Part shown: in pieces, positions 34,199 through 42,887 of the stretch
Layout: every line of letters starts with the position of its first letter
How positions within the stretch are numbered: the first letter of the stretch is position 1
NCBI GenBank assembly: GCA_018268595.1
Contig: JAFDWH010000004.1
Coordinates: forward strand, 173,531 to 237,530
Direction: 5' to 3'
Length of the DNA: 64,000 nt
Source: Actinomycetota bacterium
GTDB lineage: Bacteria; Actinomycetota; Thermoleophilia; Solirubrobacterales; Solirubrobacteraceae
Made by a program: the position numbers and the translations under genes
The notes under the pieces: generated by a model
Databases searched by the model: none
What the model was told of the DNA's origin: nothing
The model's input: only the letters and a program-made list of their open reading frames with translations

Positions 34199-35055
34199 GC
34201 GTCGAGGCGCCAGAGCGGCCGCGCGCGCTCGGCGCGCCGATCAAGGGGCCGGCGGCGATCGGCGTCGACCTGCCGCGCTTCCTCAACCTGATGCGCACGC
34301 TCGCGCTGACCGAGTTCAAGCTGCGCTTCTTCGGCTCGGCGCTCGGCTACCTGTGGCAGCTGATGCGGCCGCTGATGCTGTTCGGCGTGCTGTACGTGGT
34401 CTTCACGCACGTGCTCAAGTTCGGGAGCGACGCCAAGTTCTACCCCGTCGCGCTGCTGTCGGGGATCGTCATGTTCGTGTTCGTCTCGGAGAGCACGGGC
34501 GCCGGGGTGACGAGCCTCGTGGACCGCGAGAACCTCGTGCGCAAGGTGCAGTTCCCGCGCCTCGTCGTGCCGCTGTCGGTCGTGGCGACGGCGCTGCTGA
34601 ACCTGTCGCTCAACATGGTCGTCGTGCTGGTCTTCCTGCTCGCCTCGGGCGGCGAGGTGCGCGCCGGCTGGCTGGAGATCCCCCTGCTGGTCGCGATCCT
34701 GACGCTGTTCTCCGCGAGCCTCGCCACGCTGCTGTCGGCGCTCTACGTGCGCTACCGCGACGTCAAGCCGGTGTGGGAGGTGCTGCTCCAGCTCCTCTTC
34801 TACGGCACGCCGATCTTCTACACGATCGACCGGATCCCGAACGAGACGCTGCGCCACCTGCTGATGATGAGCCCGCTGGCGGTGATCATCCAGCAGTTCC
34901 GCCACGCGGTGATCGACCCGAGCTATCAGAGCGCGGCCGCCGCCGCCGGCGGCTGGCAGCTGCTGCTCGTGCCGGCGGGGATCCTGCTTGCGCTGGTGGT
35001 GGTCGGCTACGGCTACTTCGACCGCGAGGCGCCGAGAATCGCCGAGGACCTGTAG
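34195..35055 (+). CDS. Polysaccharide ABC exporter permease (Wzm type, ABC-2)
   Basis: 286 residues, six hydrophobic helices. LALTEFKLRFFGSALGYLWQLMRPLMLFGVLYVVF is the ABC-2 N-terminal amphipathic/TM1 block; LLYGTPI-like FYGTPIFYTIDRIP and NPLA-like MSPLAVIIQQFR are typical of Wzm/TagG permeases. Translation begins inside the ATPase stop (ATGA). Convergent with the GT at 35076. Confidence 0.92.
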   Translation: MSVEAPERPRALGAPIKGPAAIGVDLPRFLNLMRTLALTEFKLRFFGSALGYLWQLMRPLMLFGVLYVVFTHVLKFGSDAKFYPVALLSGIVMFVFVSESTGAGVTSLVDRENLVRKVQFPRLVVPLSVVATALLNLSLNMVVVLVFLLASGGEVRAGWLEIPLLVAILTLFSASLATLLSALYVRYRDVKPVWEVLLQLLFYGTPIFYTIDRIPNETLRHLLMMSPLAVIIQQFRHAVIDPSYQSAAAAAGGWQLLLVPAGILLALVVVGYGYFDREAPRIAEDL

Positions 35056-35075
35056 GCGCGGCAGGCGCGGGCCCC

Positions 35076-36044
35076 TCAGGCCGCCCGGCGCTCGGTCCCG
35101 AACGCGCGCAGATCGAGCAGCAGGTCGTGCATCAGGCGCGGGTAGACGTGCGAGGCGCGGAAGCCCTCCGCCTTCATGCGGCCGCGCACGCGCACGCGCT
35201 GGTGGACGTTCGGGTGGCGGTGCAGCACCGCGAGCGCGTCGCGCAGCGCCTCCGCGTCGGCGACCTCGACGTAGTCGATGCCCGGCTCGAGCCCGTGCGT
35301 CGGGTCGAGCGGCTCCGTCAGCACGAGGTGGCCGGCCGCCAGGTGCAGCGAGACGCGGTTCTCGAACGACGGGTACGGCTCGTTGTGCAGGTTGATGCCG
35401 ACATCGTGCTCGCGCATCAGCGCGTCGAGCCGCGCGGCGTCGACCCCGAAGGCGACGTGCAGCAGGTCGAACAGGTGCTTCGACGGCGTCAGCAGCCGCT
35501 CGCGGTGCTCGGTCGAGCGGCCGACGAACATCACGCGCGGGCGCCCTTCGATCGGCCGCACGTCGGCGAAGTAGCGGTCGTCGACCGGCAGCGGCAGCGA
35601 GCGCCAGACGGGCAGGAAGCGCCCGGCGGCGTCGGCGATCTTCGGATCGAACGCGACGACGCGGTCGAAGTTCGACGGGTCGACCGCGCGCAGCGCGCGC
35701 AGGCGCTGGAGCAGGTCAGGGTGTCTGCGTCCGCCGACGCGCGGGAGCGGCTCGGTGAGGAAGCCGAGCGTCGCGGCCGGCAGGTCCGCGAACAGGGCGC
35801 GCGGCACGATCTCGGGCCGGAAGACGAGCACGACGTGCGGTCTCCAGTCGCGCACCGTCGCGAGCATCCGCTCCGCGTCGCCGCCGGCGCGGAACTCGAC
35901 GAAGCAGGTCGTCAGGCCGCCCGCGTCGCGCGTCAGCGCGCACGCCTCGAAGAACGTCGCCTGCCCGACGAAGGCGACCCGCAGCGTTCCGCCGGCGGCG
36001 GGCGTCGGGTACGGCAGCGCGCCGCGCGAGAAGGTCAGGCCCAT
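35076..36044 (-). CDS. CgeB-like glycosyltransferase (GT-B)
   Basis: 322 residues. The N-terminal half reads LRVAFVGQATFFEAC and DWRPHVVLVFRPE; the C-terminal half has RVMFVGRSTEHRERLL, EHDVGINLHNEPYPSFENRVSLHLAAGHLVLTE and LEPGIDYVEV, the pattern of Glyco_trans_1_2/CgeB-like proteins often seen in glycan clusters. Sugar and acceptor unknown. Start ATG; TAATCT lies 10 bases upstream. Divergent, with 43 bases between, from the methyltransferase at 36088. Confidence 0.8.
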   Translation of the reverse strand: MGLTFSRGALPYPTPAAGGTLRVAFVGQATFFEACALTRDAGGLTTCFVEFRAGGDAERMLATVRDWRPHVVLVFRPEIVPRALFADLPAATLGFLTEPLPRVGGRRHPDLLQRLRALRAVDPSNFDRVVAFDPKIADAAGRFLPVWRSLPLPVDDRYFADVRPIEGRPRVMFVGRSTEHRERLLTPSKHLFDLLHVAFGVDAARLDALMREHDVGINLHNEPYPSFENRVSLHLAAGHLVLTEPLDPTHGLEPGIDYVEVADAEALRDALAVLHRHPNVHQRVRVRGRMKAEGFRASHVYPRLMHDLLLDLRAFGTERRAA

Positions 36045-36087
36045 CGCACCGGTAGATTACGGAGCCGCCTCCCCGGCTTCTCCCCCC

Positions 36088-36957
36088 ATGCCCGACTGGC
36101 AGGAGCGCATCACCAGCGACACCCCGCCCGCGATCCGCGTGGAGCATGAGCTGCGCTATGCCGCGGCGCTGCCGCTCGTGCGCGAGCGCGCCGCGTGGTG
36201 CGACCTCGGCTGCGGCAACGGGCTGGCCGCCGCGAGCGCGCTCGGCGGCTCCTACGAGGGGACCGTCGTGCTGGTGGACCTCGACGAGCAGGCGGTCGAG
36301 CGCGCGCGCACGGCGGTCGACGCGCGCGAGGTCGTCGCCTTCGCCGCCGACCTGACGCGGCGCGAGGACCTCGGCCGCATCCGCGACGCGCTCGTGGCCG
36401 CCGCGCCGGAGGGCGGGCGCTGCGTGACGTGCTTCGAGGTGATCGAGCACCTGCCGACGTTCGCGCCGCTCGTCGAGCTGCTCGTCGAGCTGGCGACCGC
36501 GCACGACACGACCGTCCTTGCGAGCGTCCCCAACGACGCCTTCTGGGCGATCGAGAACCCGCACCACCTGACGAAGTGGGGCGAGGGCGCCGTCGCGGAG
36601 CTGCGCAGCCTGCTGCCGGCCGACCACGTGCTGCTGCATCAGGTCCCGCTGCAGGGCTCCGCGCTCGTGCGCGAGGGCGACGCGACCGAGGAGGTCACCT
36701 CCGTGTCGCTCGCCGACGGCGTGCCGAGCCACTTCCTGATCGCGCTCGGCCCGGGTGCTCAGGGGTTCGCCGCGGCGCCGCGCGTCGTCCAGGTGGCGCT
36801 CGAGGAGGAGCGCCGCTGGCAGCGGCAGCGCGAGAGCGACCTCGCGTTCGCGTTCGCGCGCATCCGCAGCCTCGAGGCCCACGTCGCCTACCTGTCGTCC
36901 GACAAGCGCGCGCGCAGACGCCGCGCGGCGCGGGATGGACAGGACGACGACGCGTGA
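36088..36957 (+). CDS. SAM-dependent methyltransferase with a C-terminal coiled segment
   Basis: 289 residues. WCDLGCGNGLAAA (37-49) is motif I, VVLVDLDEQAVERA motif II, CVTCFEVIEHLP motif IV. The end (EEERRWQRQRESDLAFAFARIRSLEAHV) is a helical, coiled-coil-like tail. Such enzymes often cap or decorate growing glycan chains; beside a Wzt-like exporter ATPase, a chain-terminating methyl transfer is a reasonable guess. The leader is about 24 bases from TAGATT. Overlaps the next GT by GTGA. Confidence 0.85.
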   Translation: MPDWQERITSDTPPAIRVEHELRYAAALPLVRERAAWCDLGCGNGLAAASALGGSYEGTVVLVDLDEQAVERARTAVDAREVVAFAADLTRREDLGRIRDALVAAAPEGGRCVTCFEVIEHLPTFAPLVELLVELATAHDTTVLASVPNDAFWAIENPHHLTKWGEGAVAELRSLLPADHVLLHQVPLQGSALVREGDATEEVTSVSLADGVPSHFLIALGPGAQGFAAAPRVVQVALEEERRWQRQRESDLAFAFARIRSLEAHVAYLSSDKRARRRRAARDGQDDDA

Positions 36958-38198
36958 AGATCGCCTTCCTGCTGCACGACCTCCAACTGTCCGGCGGCGT
37001 CGGCGTCGTCGTGCGCCACGCGCGCGAGCTCGCCACGCGGCACGGCCACGACGTGACGCTCGTGCTGACGCGCGAGCAGGAGCAGGAGCCGTGGGAGTTC
37101 GACGGGCTCGCGCACCTGCACGTCGAGGGGCTCTCCGAGGCGCGCGGGCAGCGCTTCGACGTCGCGATCGCGACGTGGTGGGAGACGACCTTCTCGCTGT
37201 TCGAGCTGGAGGCGACGCGCTACGCGTCGTTCGTGCAGAGCCTCGAGGACCGCTTCTACCCGCCGAACGTGCCCGAGCGCACGCTCGCGGCGCTGACGCA
37301 GAGCCTGCCGGTCGCGTACGTGACGGAGGCGCGCTGGATCGCCGACACGCTCGCCGAGCTGCAGCCGGAGTCGCAGTGCCTGTACGTCCGCAACGGCATC
37401 GACAAGCAGGTCTTCGCGCCGCCCGCGGAGCTGGAGGTGCGGCTCGACGGGCCGCTGCGGATCGTCGTCGAGGGCAACCCGCAGGTGTGGTTCAAGGGCG
37501 TGCCGGCGGCGCTCGGCGCCGTCGCGCGGATGCGCGAGCCGCGCCACCTGACGCTCGTTGCGGGCGCGGGCACGGCCCCCGCCGCGCACGGCCGCACGCC
37601 GGACGCGGTCGTCGGCCCGCTCAGCCAGCAGCAGATGGCGCGCCTCTACGCGGACAGCGACGTCGTGCTCAAGCTCTCGCGCGTGGAGGGCATGTACGGG
37701 CCTCCGCTGGAGGGCTTCCACATGGGCGCGACGTGCGTCACGACGCCCGTCACCGGCCACGAGGAGTACGTCGAGCACGGCTGGAACGGCCTCGTCGTCG
37801 ACTGGGACGACGAGGCCGGGACGGCGCGCGCGCTCGACCTGCTCGCGCGCGACCGGCGGCTGCTGCACTTCCTGCGCACGAACGCCCTCGCGACCGCGCG
37901 CGCGTGGCCGTCGTGGGAGCAGGCCGGCACGTTCATGGCGGGCGCGCTCGCCGCGATCGAGCGCGCGCCCGCGCCGCCGAGCGGCGGCGCGCGCCAGCTG
38001 ATGGCGGACGCGTGCGTGCAGCTCGAGCACGACCGCAAGCTCGCGAAGGAGCACGTCGAGCTGCGGCGCGCCGCGCGCCTGGCGCGGCTGCTGAGACGGA
38101 TCCCGGGCGTGCGCCTGCTGCTGCGCGCGCGCCACCACCGGGTCGGCCGCGCGCTGCTGCGCCCGCTGCGCCCGCTCGCCCGGCGCCTGCTGCGCTAG
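36954..38198 (+). CDS. Glycosyltransferase family 4-like (GT-B)
   Basis: 414 residues. KIAFLLHDLQLSGGVGVVVRHARELA is the N-terminal GT4 acceptor domain; VRNGIDKQVF, LRIVVEGNPQVWFKGVPAAL and the EGMYGPPLEGFHMGATCVTTPV block (E-x7-E type) are the C-terminal donor-binding domain. The last 60 residues are Arg/Leu-rich and amphipathic, probably membrane-binding. GTG start overlaps the methyltransferase stop. Confidence 0.9.
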   Translation: MKIAFLLHDLQLSGGVGVVVRHARELATRHGHDVTLVLTREQEQEPWEFDGLAHLHVEGLSEARGQRFDVAIATWWETTFSLFELEATRYASFVQSLEDRFYPPNVPERTLAALTQSLPVAYVTEARWIADTLAELQPESQCLYVRNGIDKQVFAPPAELEVRLDGPLRIVVEGNPQVWFKGVPAALGAVARMREPRHLTLVAGAGTAPAAHGRTPDAVVGPLSQQQMARLYADSDVVLKLSRVEGMYGPPLEGFHMGATCVTTPVTGHEEYVEHGWNGLVVDWDDEAGTARALDLLARDRRLLHFLRTNALATARAWPSWEQAGTFMAGALAAIERAPAPPSGGARQLMADACVQLEHDRKLAKEHVELRRAARLARLLRRIPGVRLLLRARHHRVGRALLRPLRPLARRLLR

Positions 38199-38238
38199 CC
38201 GGATGCGCAGAGCCACTCCGCTAGCCTCAGGCGCTCGC

Positions 38239-39756
38239 ATGCCTGCCGCGAACCGAACGGCGCTCGCGCGACGCCTCCCGCGGGCGTTCGCGCGCCCGTC
38301 GTGGCGCGTCGCCGCGCGCGTCCGTGCGACGCCCGCCCCGCTGGCGCTGCTGCTGGTCGTCTCGGCGCTGCTCGGGACGACGTGGGCGGTCGCCCTGCCG
38401 CCGCTCCAGGGGCCCGACGAGGCCGAGCACTTCGCCTACGTGCAGCACCTCGCCGAGACCGGCTCGCCGCCGTCCTCCTCGACCCCCGGCGGCGTCGGCA
38501 CGTACGCGACGGAGGAGCTGCGCGCGCTCGACCAGCTCGGCCTGCGGGCGATGCTCGCGAACCCGTTCGCGCGGCCGATGTGGAGCGCCGCCGACCAGCA
38601 GCGCTGGGCGCGCTTCGAGCGCACGCTGCCGCCCGGCGCGCGCAGCGACGGCGACGGCCCGAACTTCGCCGCCAAGAACCCGCCGCTCTACTACGTCTAC
38701 GAGGCCGTCGCCTACCGCCTCAGCCCCGGCACGTCGCTGTTCGCGCGCCTGCTCGCGACGCGGCTCGCGAGCGTGCTGCTGCTGGTCGCGACCGTCGCGC
38801 TGACGTGGGCGGCGGTCGCCGAGCTGACGCGGCGCACGTGGGCGCGCGTGCTGGCGACCGGCGTCGTCGCGCTGCAGCCGCAGCTGTCCTTCATCGGCGC
38901 GATCGTCAACCCGGACATCCTGCTGGTGGCGCTGTCGACGGCGTTCGTCGCGCTGTCGATCCGCACGCTCGCGCGCGGCCGGACGGTGCGGCGCGTCGTC
39001 GGGCTGTGCGCGCTCGCCGCGCTCGCGGCGCTGACGCACGGCCGCGGGCTCGCGCTGCTGCCGCCGCTCGTCGTCGTGCTGGCGCTCAGCTGGTGGCGCG
39101 AGCGGCCGCCGGCGCGGGTGCTCGCGCGCTGGCTCGCGGCCGGCGTCGCGCTCGTCGCGGCGCTCGCCGTCGTGCTGCTCGCGGGCGGCCGCTCGCTCTA
39201 CGGCGGCCAGCTCGCGGCGTTCCAGGACAGCGGCTTCGACCTGCGCCAGTTCGCCTCCTACCTGTGGCAGTTCTACCTTCCGCCGCTGCCGACGATGCAG
39301 CCGCGGATCGGGCCGGCGTACGGCTTCCGGCAGGTCTTCGTCGAGACCTTCTACGGCACCTTCGGCTCGCTCGACGTCCACCTCCCGGCGCGCGTGTACG
39401 CGCTGCTGCAGGTCGCGTCGGTGCTCGGCCTCGTCGCGCTCTACACGGCAGTGGTCGTGCGCTGGCGCGAGCTGCGCGCGCGCGGGCGCGTCGCGCTCGG
39501 GCTCGCCGCGACCGCCCTCTCGGGGATCGTGTTCCTCCACGTCGCCTCCTACCTGGCGCTGCTCGACGGACCCGACCCGGTGATCGTCGGCCGCTACCTG
39601 CTGCCGCTGATCTCGCTGTTCGCGCTCGCGCTGACGTTCGTCGCCACCTCGCTGCCGCGGCGGCTCGGGCCGCTGTTCGCCGCCGTCGTGCTGGGCGCCG
39701 GCGTGCTGCTGCAGCTCACCGGCCTCGGCCTGACCGTCGCCCGCTTCTATGGCTGA
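38239..39756 (+). CDS. DUF2142-type polytopic membrane protein
   Basis: 505 residues, about eleven hydrophobic helices. LPPLQGPDEAEHFAYVQHLAETG in the first extracytoplasmic loop is the DUF2142 signature (P-x-PDE-x-x-HF), a family resembling GT-C glycosyltransferases. The acidic D-E pair would be the likely catalytic site. The ATG at 38239 is preferred over 38203 because the N-terminus is then a short basic stretch before the first helix; TAGCCT lies 11 bases upstream. The next gene overlaps its end by 8 bases. Confidence 0.82.
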   Translation: MPAANRTALARRLPRAFARPSWRVAARVRATPAPLALLLVVSALLGTTWAVALPPLQGPDEAEHFAYVQHLAETGSPPSSSTPGGVGTYATEELRALDQLGLRAMLANPFARPMWSAADQQRWARFERTLPPGARSDGDGPNFAAKNPPLYYVYEAVAYRLSPGTSLFARLLATRLASVLLLVATVALTWAAVAELTRRTWARVLATGVVALQPQLSFIGAIVNPDILLVALSTAFVALSIRTLARGRTVRRVVGLCALAALAALTHGRGLALLPPLVVVLALSWWRERPPARVLARWLAAGVALVAALAVVLLAGGRSLYGGQLAAFQDSGFDLRQFASYLWQFYLPPLPTMQPRIGPAYGFRQVFVETFYGTFGSLDVHLPARVYALLQVASVLGLVALYTAVVVRWRELRARGRVALGLAATALSGIVFLHVASYLALLDGPDPVIVGRYLLPLISLFALALTFVATSLPRRLGPLFAAVVLGAGVLLQLTGLGLTVARFYG

Positions 39757-40525
39757 GCGCTTCGACCGCCACCGCGCTGCGCTCGCCGCGGGCCTGCTGC
39801 TCGCGGTCGTGCTGGTCGTGGCCGCGATCTGGTTCGTGCCGTGGCTCACGCGCGCCGGCGAGGCGACGAGCAGCACGCCGGTGCGCACGGAGCTGCTCGC
39901 GCCGCACGCGATCGTCCTGCGCGCCGGCCAGCGCGCCTGCGTCGCGAGCGTGCCGTTCGAGCCGCGCGGCCGCGTCGCGCAGGTCACGATCGCGCGCGCG
40001 GCGCGCGTGCCGACGCGGCTGGCGCTGGAGACGAGCGCCGGCGGCGGCTACCGCGCGAGCGCGCTCGCGCGCGTGCCGGCGCGCTACGCGGGGACGCTCG
40101 ACGTCCCGTTCGCGCCGCCGCCGCGCAGCACGATCGGGACCCTCTGCGTGCGCAACCCGGGGCCGCGCACGGTCGCGCTCGCCGGCACGGTCCACCCGTG
40201 GGCGATCGTGCGGCCGCGCATGACGCTCGACGCGCAGCCGGTCGCGGAGGCGTTCACGCTCACGCTGCACGAGGCGAGCCGCCGCTCGTTGCTCGCGCGC
40301 GTCCCGCAGCTCGTCGACCGCGCGACCGCGCTCGGCGCGGCCGGGCCGTGGCTGCTGTGGCTGCTGATCGCGCTGCTGGTCGTCGGCCTCCCGGCGGCCG
40401 TGACGGCGGCGCTGTGGCTCGCGCTGCGGGCGCCTACGCCTTCCACAGCCGCCGGTGCAGCGCCGCCTCAAGCGACGCCGGGAGCGGGCGCGGGCCCCAG
40501 AAGCGGCGGTACAGCGCCCGCGTGA
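39749..40525 (+). CDS. Membrane-anchored protein partner of the DUF2142 protein
   Basis: 258 residues: an N-terminal helix (ALAAGLLLAVVLVVAAIWFV), about 150 extracytoplasmic residues rich in beta-like stretches with two Cys (QRACVAS and GTLCVRN), a second helix (AAGPWLLWLLIALLVVGLP) and a low-complexity Pro/Ala tail. The ATG lies inside the upstream gene, so the pair is coupled. The tail overlaps the convergent GT2 gene by 92 bases, so the true protein could end earlier through an unrecognised frameshift, but the frame is open to 40525. No family recognised. Confidence 0.65.
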   Translation: MAERFDRHRAALAAGLLLAVVLVVAAIWFVPWLTRAGEATSSTPVRTELLAPHAIVLRAGQRACVASVPFEPRGRVAQVTIARAARVPTRLALETSAGGGYRASALARVPARYAGTLDVPFAPPPRSTIGTLCVRNPGPRTVALAGTVHPWAIVRPRMTLDAQPVAEAFTLTLHEASRRSLLARVPQLVDRATALGAAGPWLLWLLIALLVVGLPAAVTAALWLALRAPTPSTAAGAAPPQATPGAGAGPRSGGTAPA

Positions 40526-41243
40526 GCGGGCCGTCGCCGGCCTCGCGCGCCAGCTCGGCGTCGCGCGCGTAGAGCTGTGCGTGCTTCGCGCGCAGGCGCC
40601 GGAACGTGGCGCGGTAGGCGGCGCGGTCCTGCTCCTGCTTGGAGCCGGCGTCGTGGCGGCGGTACTCGAGCGTGACCGCGTCGACCTGGCGGCCGCGCCA
40701 GCCGTGCGCGAGCGCGTTGAGCCACAGCTCCCAGTCCTCGTAGCAGCCGAACGCCTCGTCGAAGCCGCCGGTGTCGCGCGCGAGCTGCGTGCGCAGCAGC
40801 GCGGTGAGGCCGATCGTGTGGCGGTAGAGCAGCTTGAACGGGTCGTACGGCGGCATCCGCATCTCGCCCTGCCACGCGCCGAAGAAGCGCACCGTGCCGT
40901 AGGCGAAGCCGAGCGACGGCTCGCGCTCGAGCGGCGCGCGCATCGCCTGCAGCGCCCCGTCCGCGAGGCGGTCGTCGGCGTCGAGCAGCAGCGCGTACGG
41001 CGTCGCGACGCGCGCGAGCCCGGCGTTGCGCGCCGCGCACACGCCGCGGTTGTCCTGGCGCACCACCTCGACCTCGGCCGGCAGCGCGTCGAGCGCGGCG
41101 TGCGTGGCGGGGTCGGTCGAGCCGTCGTCGACGACCAGCACGCGCGGCGGCCCGCCGGCCTGCGCCAGCGCGCTCGCGACCGCCTCGCCGACGTAGGCGC
41201 CGTAGTTGAAGCAGGCGACGACGACCGTGACGTCGTCGTTCAT
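40434..41243 (-). CDS. Glycosyltransferase family 2
   Basis: 269 residues. VTVVVACFNYGAYVGEAV opens the GT-A domain, VLVVDDGSTD is the first acidic motif, ALLLDADDRLADG the DXD, and GCYEDWELWLNALA the ED-W catalytic-base region. Typical surface-glycan transferase. The ATG overlaps the upstream GT stop (ATGA). The C-terminus ends FWGPRPLPASLEAALHRRLWKA; these last 30 residues are encoded opposite the tail of the rightward gene. Confidence 0.9.
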   Translation of the reverse strand: MNDDVTVVVACFNYGAYVGEAVASALAQAGGPPRVLVVDDGSTDPATHAALDALPAEVEVVRQDNRGVCAARNAGLARVATPYALLLDADDRLADGALQAMRAPLEREPSLGFAYGTVRFFGAWQGEMRMPPYDPFKLLYRHTIGLTALLRTQLARDTGGFDEAFGCYEDWELWLNALAHGWRGRQVDAVTLEYRRHDAGSKQEQDRAAYRATFRRLRAKHAQLYARDAELAREAGDGPLTRALYRRFWGPRPLPASLEAALHRRLWKA

Positions 41244-42865
41244 GACGCCGCGGGCTGGGCGACCGCCGCCGGGCGGTCCGCGAGCGCCTCGACGGCGTCG
41301 AGGATGCGGCGGCAGTGCGCCGACCACGCGTAGGTGCGCTCGGCCTCCGCGAGCGCGGCCGCGGCGAGCCGCTCGCGCAGCGGCGCGTCGCCGAGCAGCC
41401 GCACGACGCCGGCCGCGGCCGCGTCGGGGTCGGCCGGCGCGACCAGCAGGCCGGTGCGGCCGTCCTCCAGCACCTCGCCGATCTGGTCGAGGTCGCTCGC
41501 GACGATCGGGCGCTGCAGGCCCATGTACTCGAACAGCTTCGTCGGCGAGCCGAAGAAGCGCGTGCCGTCGGGGTTGGGCACGTGCGGCGAGACGAACGCG
41601 TCGCACGCCGCGAGCCGGCGGACGGCCTGCTCGTGCGGCAGCGCGCCGGTCAGCTCGACGACGTCGCCGAGCCCGCGCTCGCGCAGCTCCTGCGCGACCT
41701 CGGCGTGCAGCGGCCCGTTGCCGACGAGCTGCCAGCGCGCGTCCGGACGCTCGCGCTGCACGGCGTCGATCAGCGCCGGCAGGACCTTGACGCCGTGCCA
41801 CAGGCCGAACGTGCCGATGAAGCCGATCGTCGGCGCCTCCGGCAGGCCCAGCTCCACGCGCCACTCGGCCGGTGGGCGCGCGCGCAGCGGCGCGAGCGCG
41901 TCGACGTCCACGCCGTTGGGGTTCACCAGCACGCGCTCGGCCGGGATCCCCTCCTCGACGAGCTGGTCGCGCAGCACCTCGGAGACGACGACCACGAGCG
42001 TCGCGTCGATCAGGTTGCGCCGCTCGAGCGCCGCCAGCGTTCTGACGAGCGGCACGCGCCCGCCGCCCCAGTGGCGCTCGGTCCAGATCTCCGAGCCGTT
42101 GAACTCGAGGATCAGCGGCACGCCGAGCCGGCGCGCGAGCGTGAGGCCGGCGTGCGAGCCGAGCGCGTAGCGCTGGTAGACGGCGTCGGCGGGGCGGCCG
42201 GCCGCCGCCGCGACGACGTCGTCGGCGTAGTCGAACAGCGTCAGCCAGTGCACGAGCTGGTAGAGCCACCGCGCCGGGACCGGCGTGCAGGGCACCGCCT
42301 CGGTGCCGGCCGGGCGCTCCGGCGCGTACACGTGCACGTCCGCGCCCTCCGCGGCGAGGCCGTTGACGACGCCGGCGGTGTGCGTCGCCGCCCCGCCGAC
42401 GTGCAGCCCCATCCAGCGCAGCGACGGCTCCGTGCGCAGGTAGGTGACGCGCTGCGGCCGGCCGCTCGGCGCCGGCAGCTCGAACGGCTCCGCGCCGACG
42501 CGCGCCGCCCGGCGCGCGAGCAGCGCGCTGCGCGCCAGCTCGCGCGGCATCGCGGTCGCGAAGTCGGCGCTCGCGCGCGCGAGGAAGGCGCCGCGGCCGC
42601 TGCTGCTCGCGCCGTCCGGCCGCGCCAGCTCGAAGCGGCGCGCGCGCGCGAGCGCCGCGAGCCCCTCGCCGCCGGCCTGCACGCCGCTGAGCGCGCGCTC
42701 GTCGCGCAGCACCCGCACCTCGTCCCAGCGGCGGCCGGCGAGCAGCCGCACGAGCTGGCCCGGCTGACGGCCGAGGCCGGCGAGCTGGTCGAGCGTGACG
42801 ACGTGGTCGTCGGGCGCGTGCGCGTCCGGCGGCGGACTGAACCGCAGGTCGATCACCAGACGCAT
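41240..42865 (-). CDS. Glycosyltransferase family 4-like with an N-terminal extension
   Basis: 541 residues, longer than usual. About 130 residues precede the GT-B core and read MRLVIDLRFSPPPDAHAPDD with no recognised domain. The core has MGLHVGGAATHTAGVVNGLA, EFNGSEIWTERHW, NPNGVDVDAL, IGFIGTFGLWHGVK and SPTKLFEYMGLQRPIVASD, typical of GT4. TATAGT ends 10 bases before the ATG with no ribosome binding site. Divergent from the next GT by 22 bases. Confidence 0.9.
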   Translation of the reverse strand: MRLVIDLRFSPPPDAHAPDDHVVTLDQLAGLGRQPGQLVRLLAGRRWDEVRVLRDERALSGVQAGGEGLAALARARRFELARPDGASSSGRGAFLARASADFATAMPRELARSALLARRAARVGAEPFELPAPSGRPQRVTYLRTEPSLRWMGLHVGGAATHTAGVVNGLAAEGADVHVYAPERPAGTEAVPCTPVPARWLYQLVHWLTLFDYADDVVAAAAGRPADAVYQRYALGSHAGLTLARRLGVPLILEFNGSEIWTERHWGGGRVPLVRTLAALERRNLIDATLVVVVSEVLRDQLVEEGIPAERVLVNPNGVDVDALAPLRARPPAEWRVELGLPEAPTIGFIGTFGLWHGVKVLPALIDAVQRERPDARWQLVGNGPLHAEVAQELRERGLGDVVELTGALPHEQAVRRLAACDAFVSPHVPNPDGTRFFGSPTKLFEYMGLQRPIVASDLDQIGEVLEDGRTGLLVAPADPDAAAAGVVRLLGDAPLRERLAAAALAEAERTYAWSAHCRRILDAVEALADRPAAVAQPAAS

Positions 42866-42887
42866 GCGCGTGGAACTATACGGCGAC
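42866..42887. promoter_or_regulatory. 22-base divergent promoter shared by two glycosyltransferase genes
   Basis: The palindromic core CTATACG serves both sides: TATAGT on the minus strand (42880-42875) faces the gene starting at 42865, and the TATACG hexamer (42877-42882) faces the GTG at 42888. The two -10 boxes overlap almost completely, so only one can be used at a time; both messages would be leaderless. Confidence 0.55.
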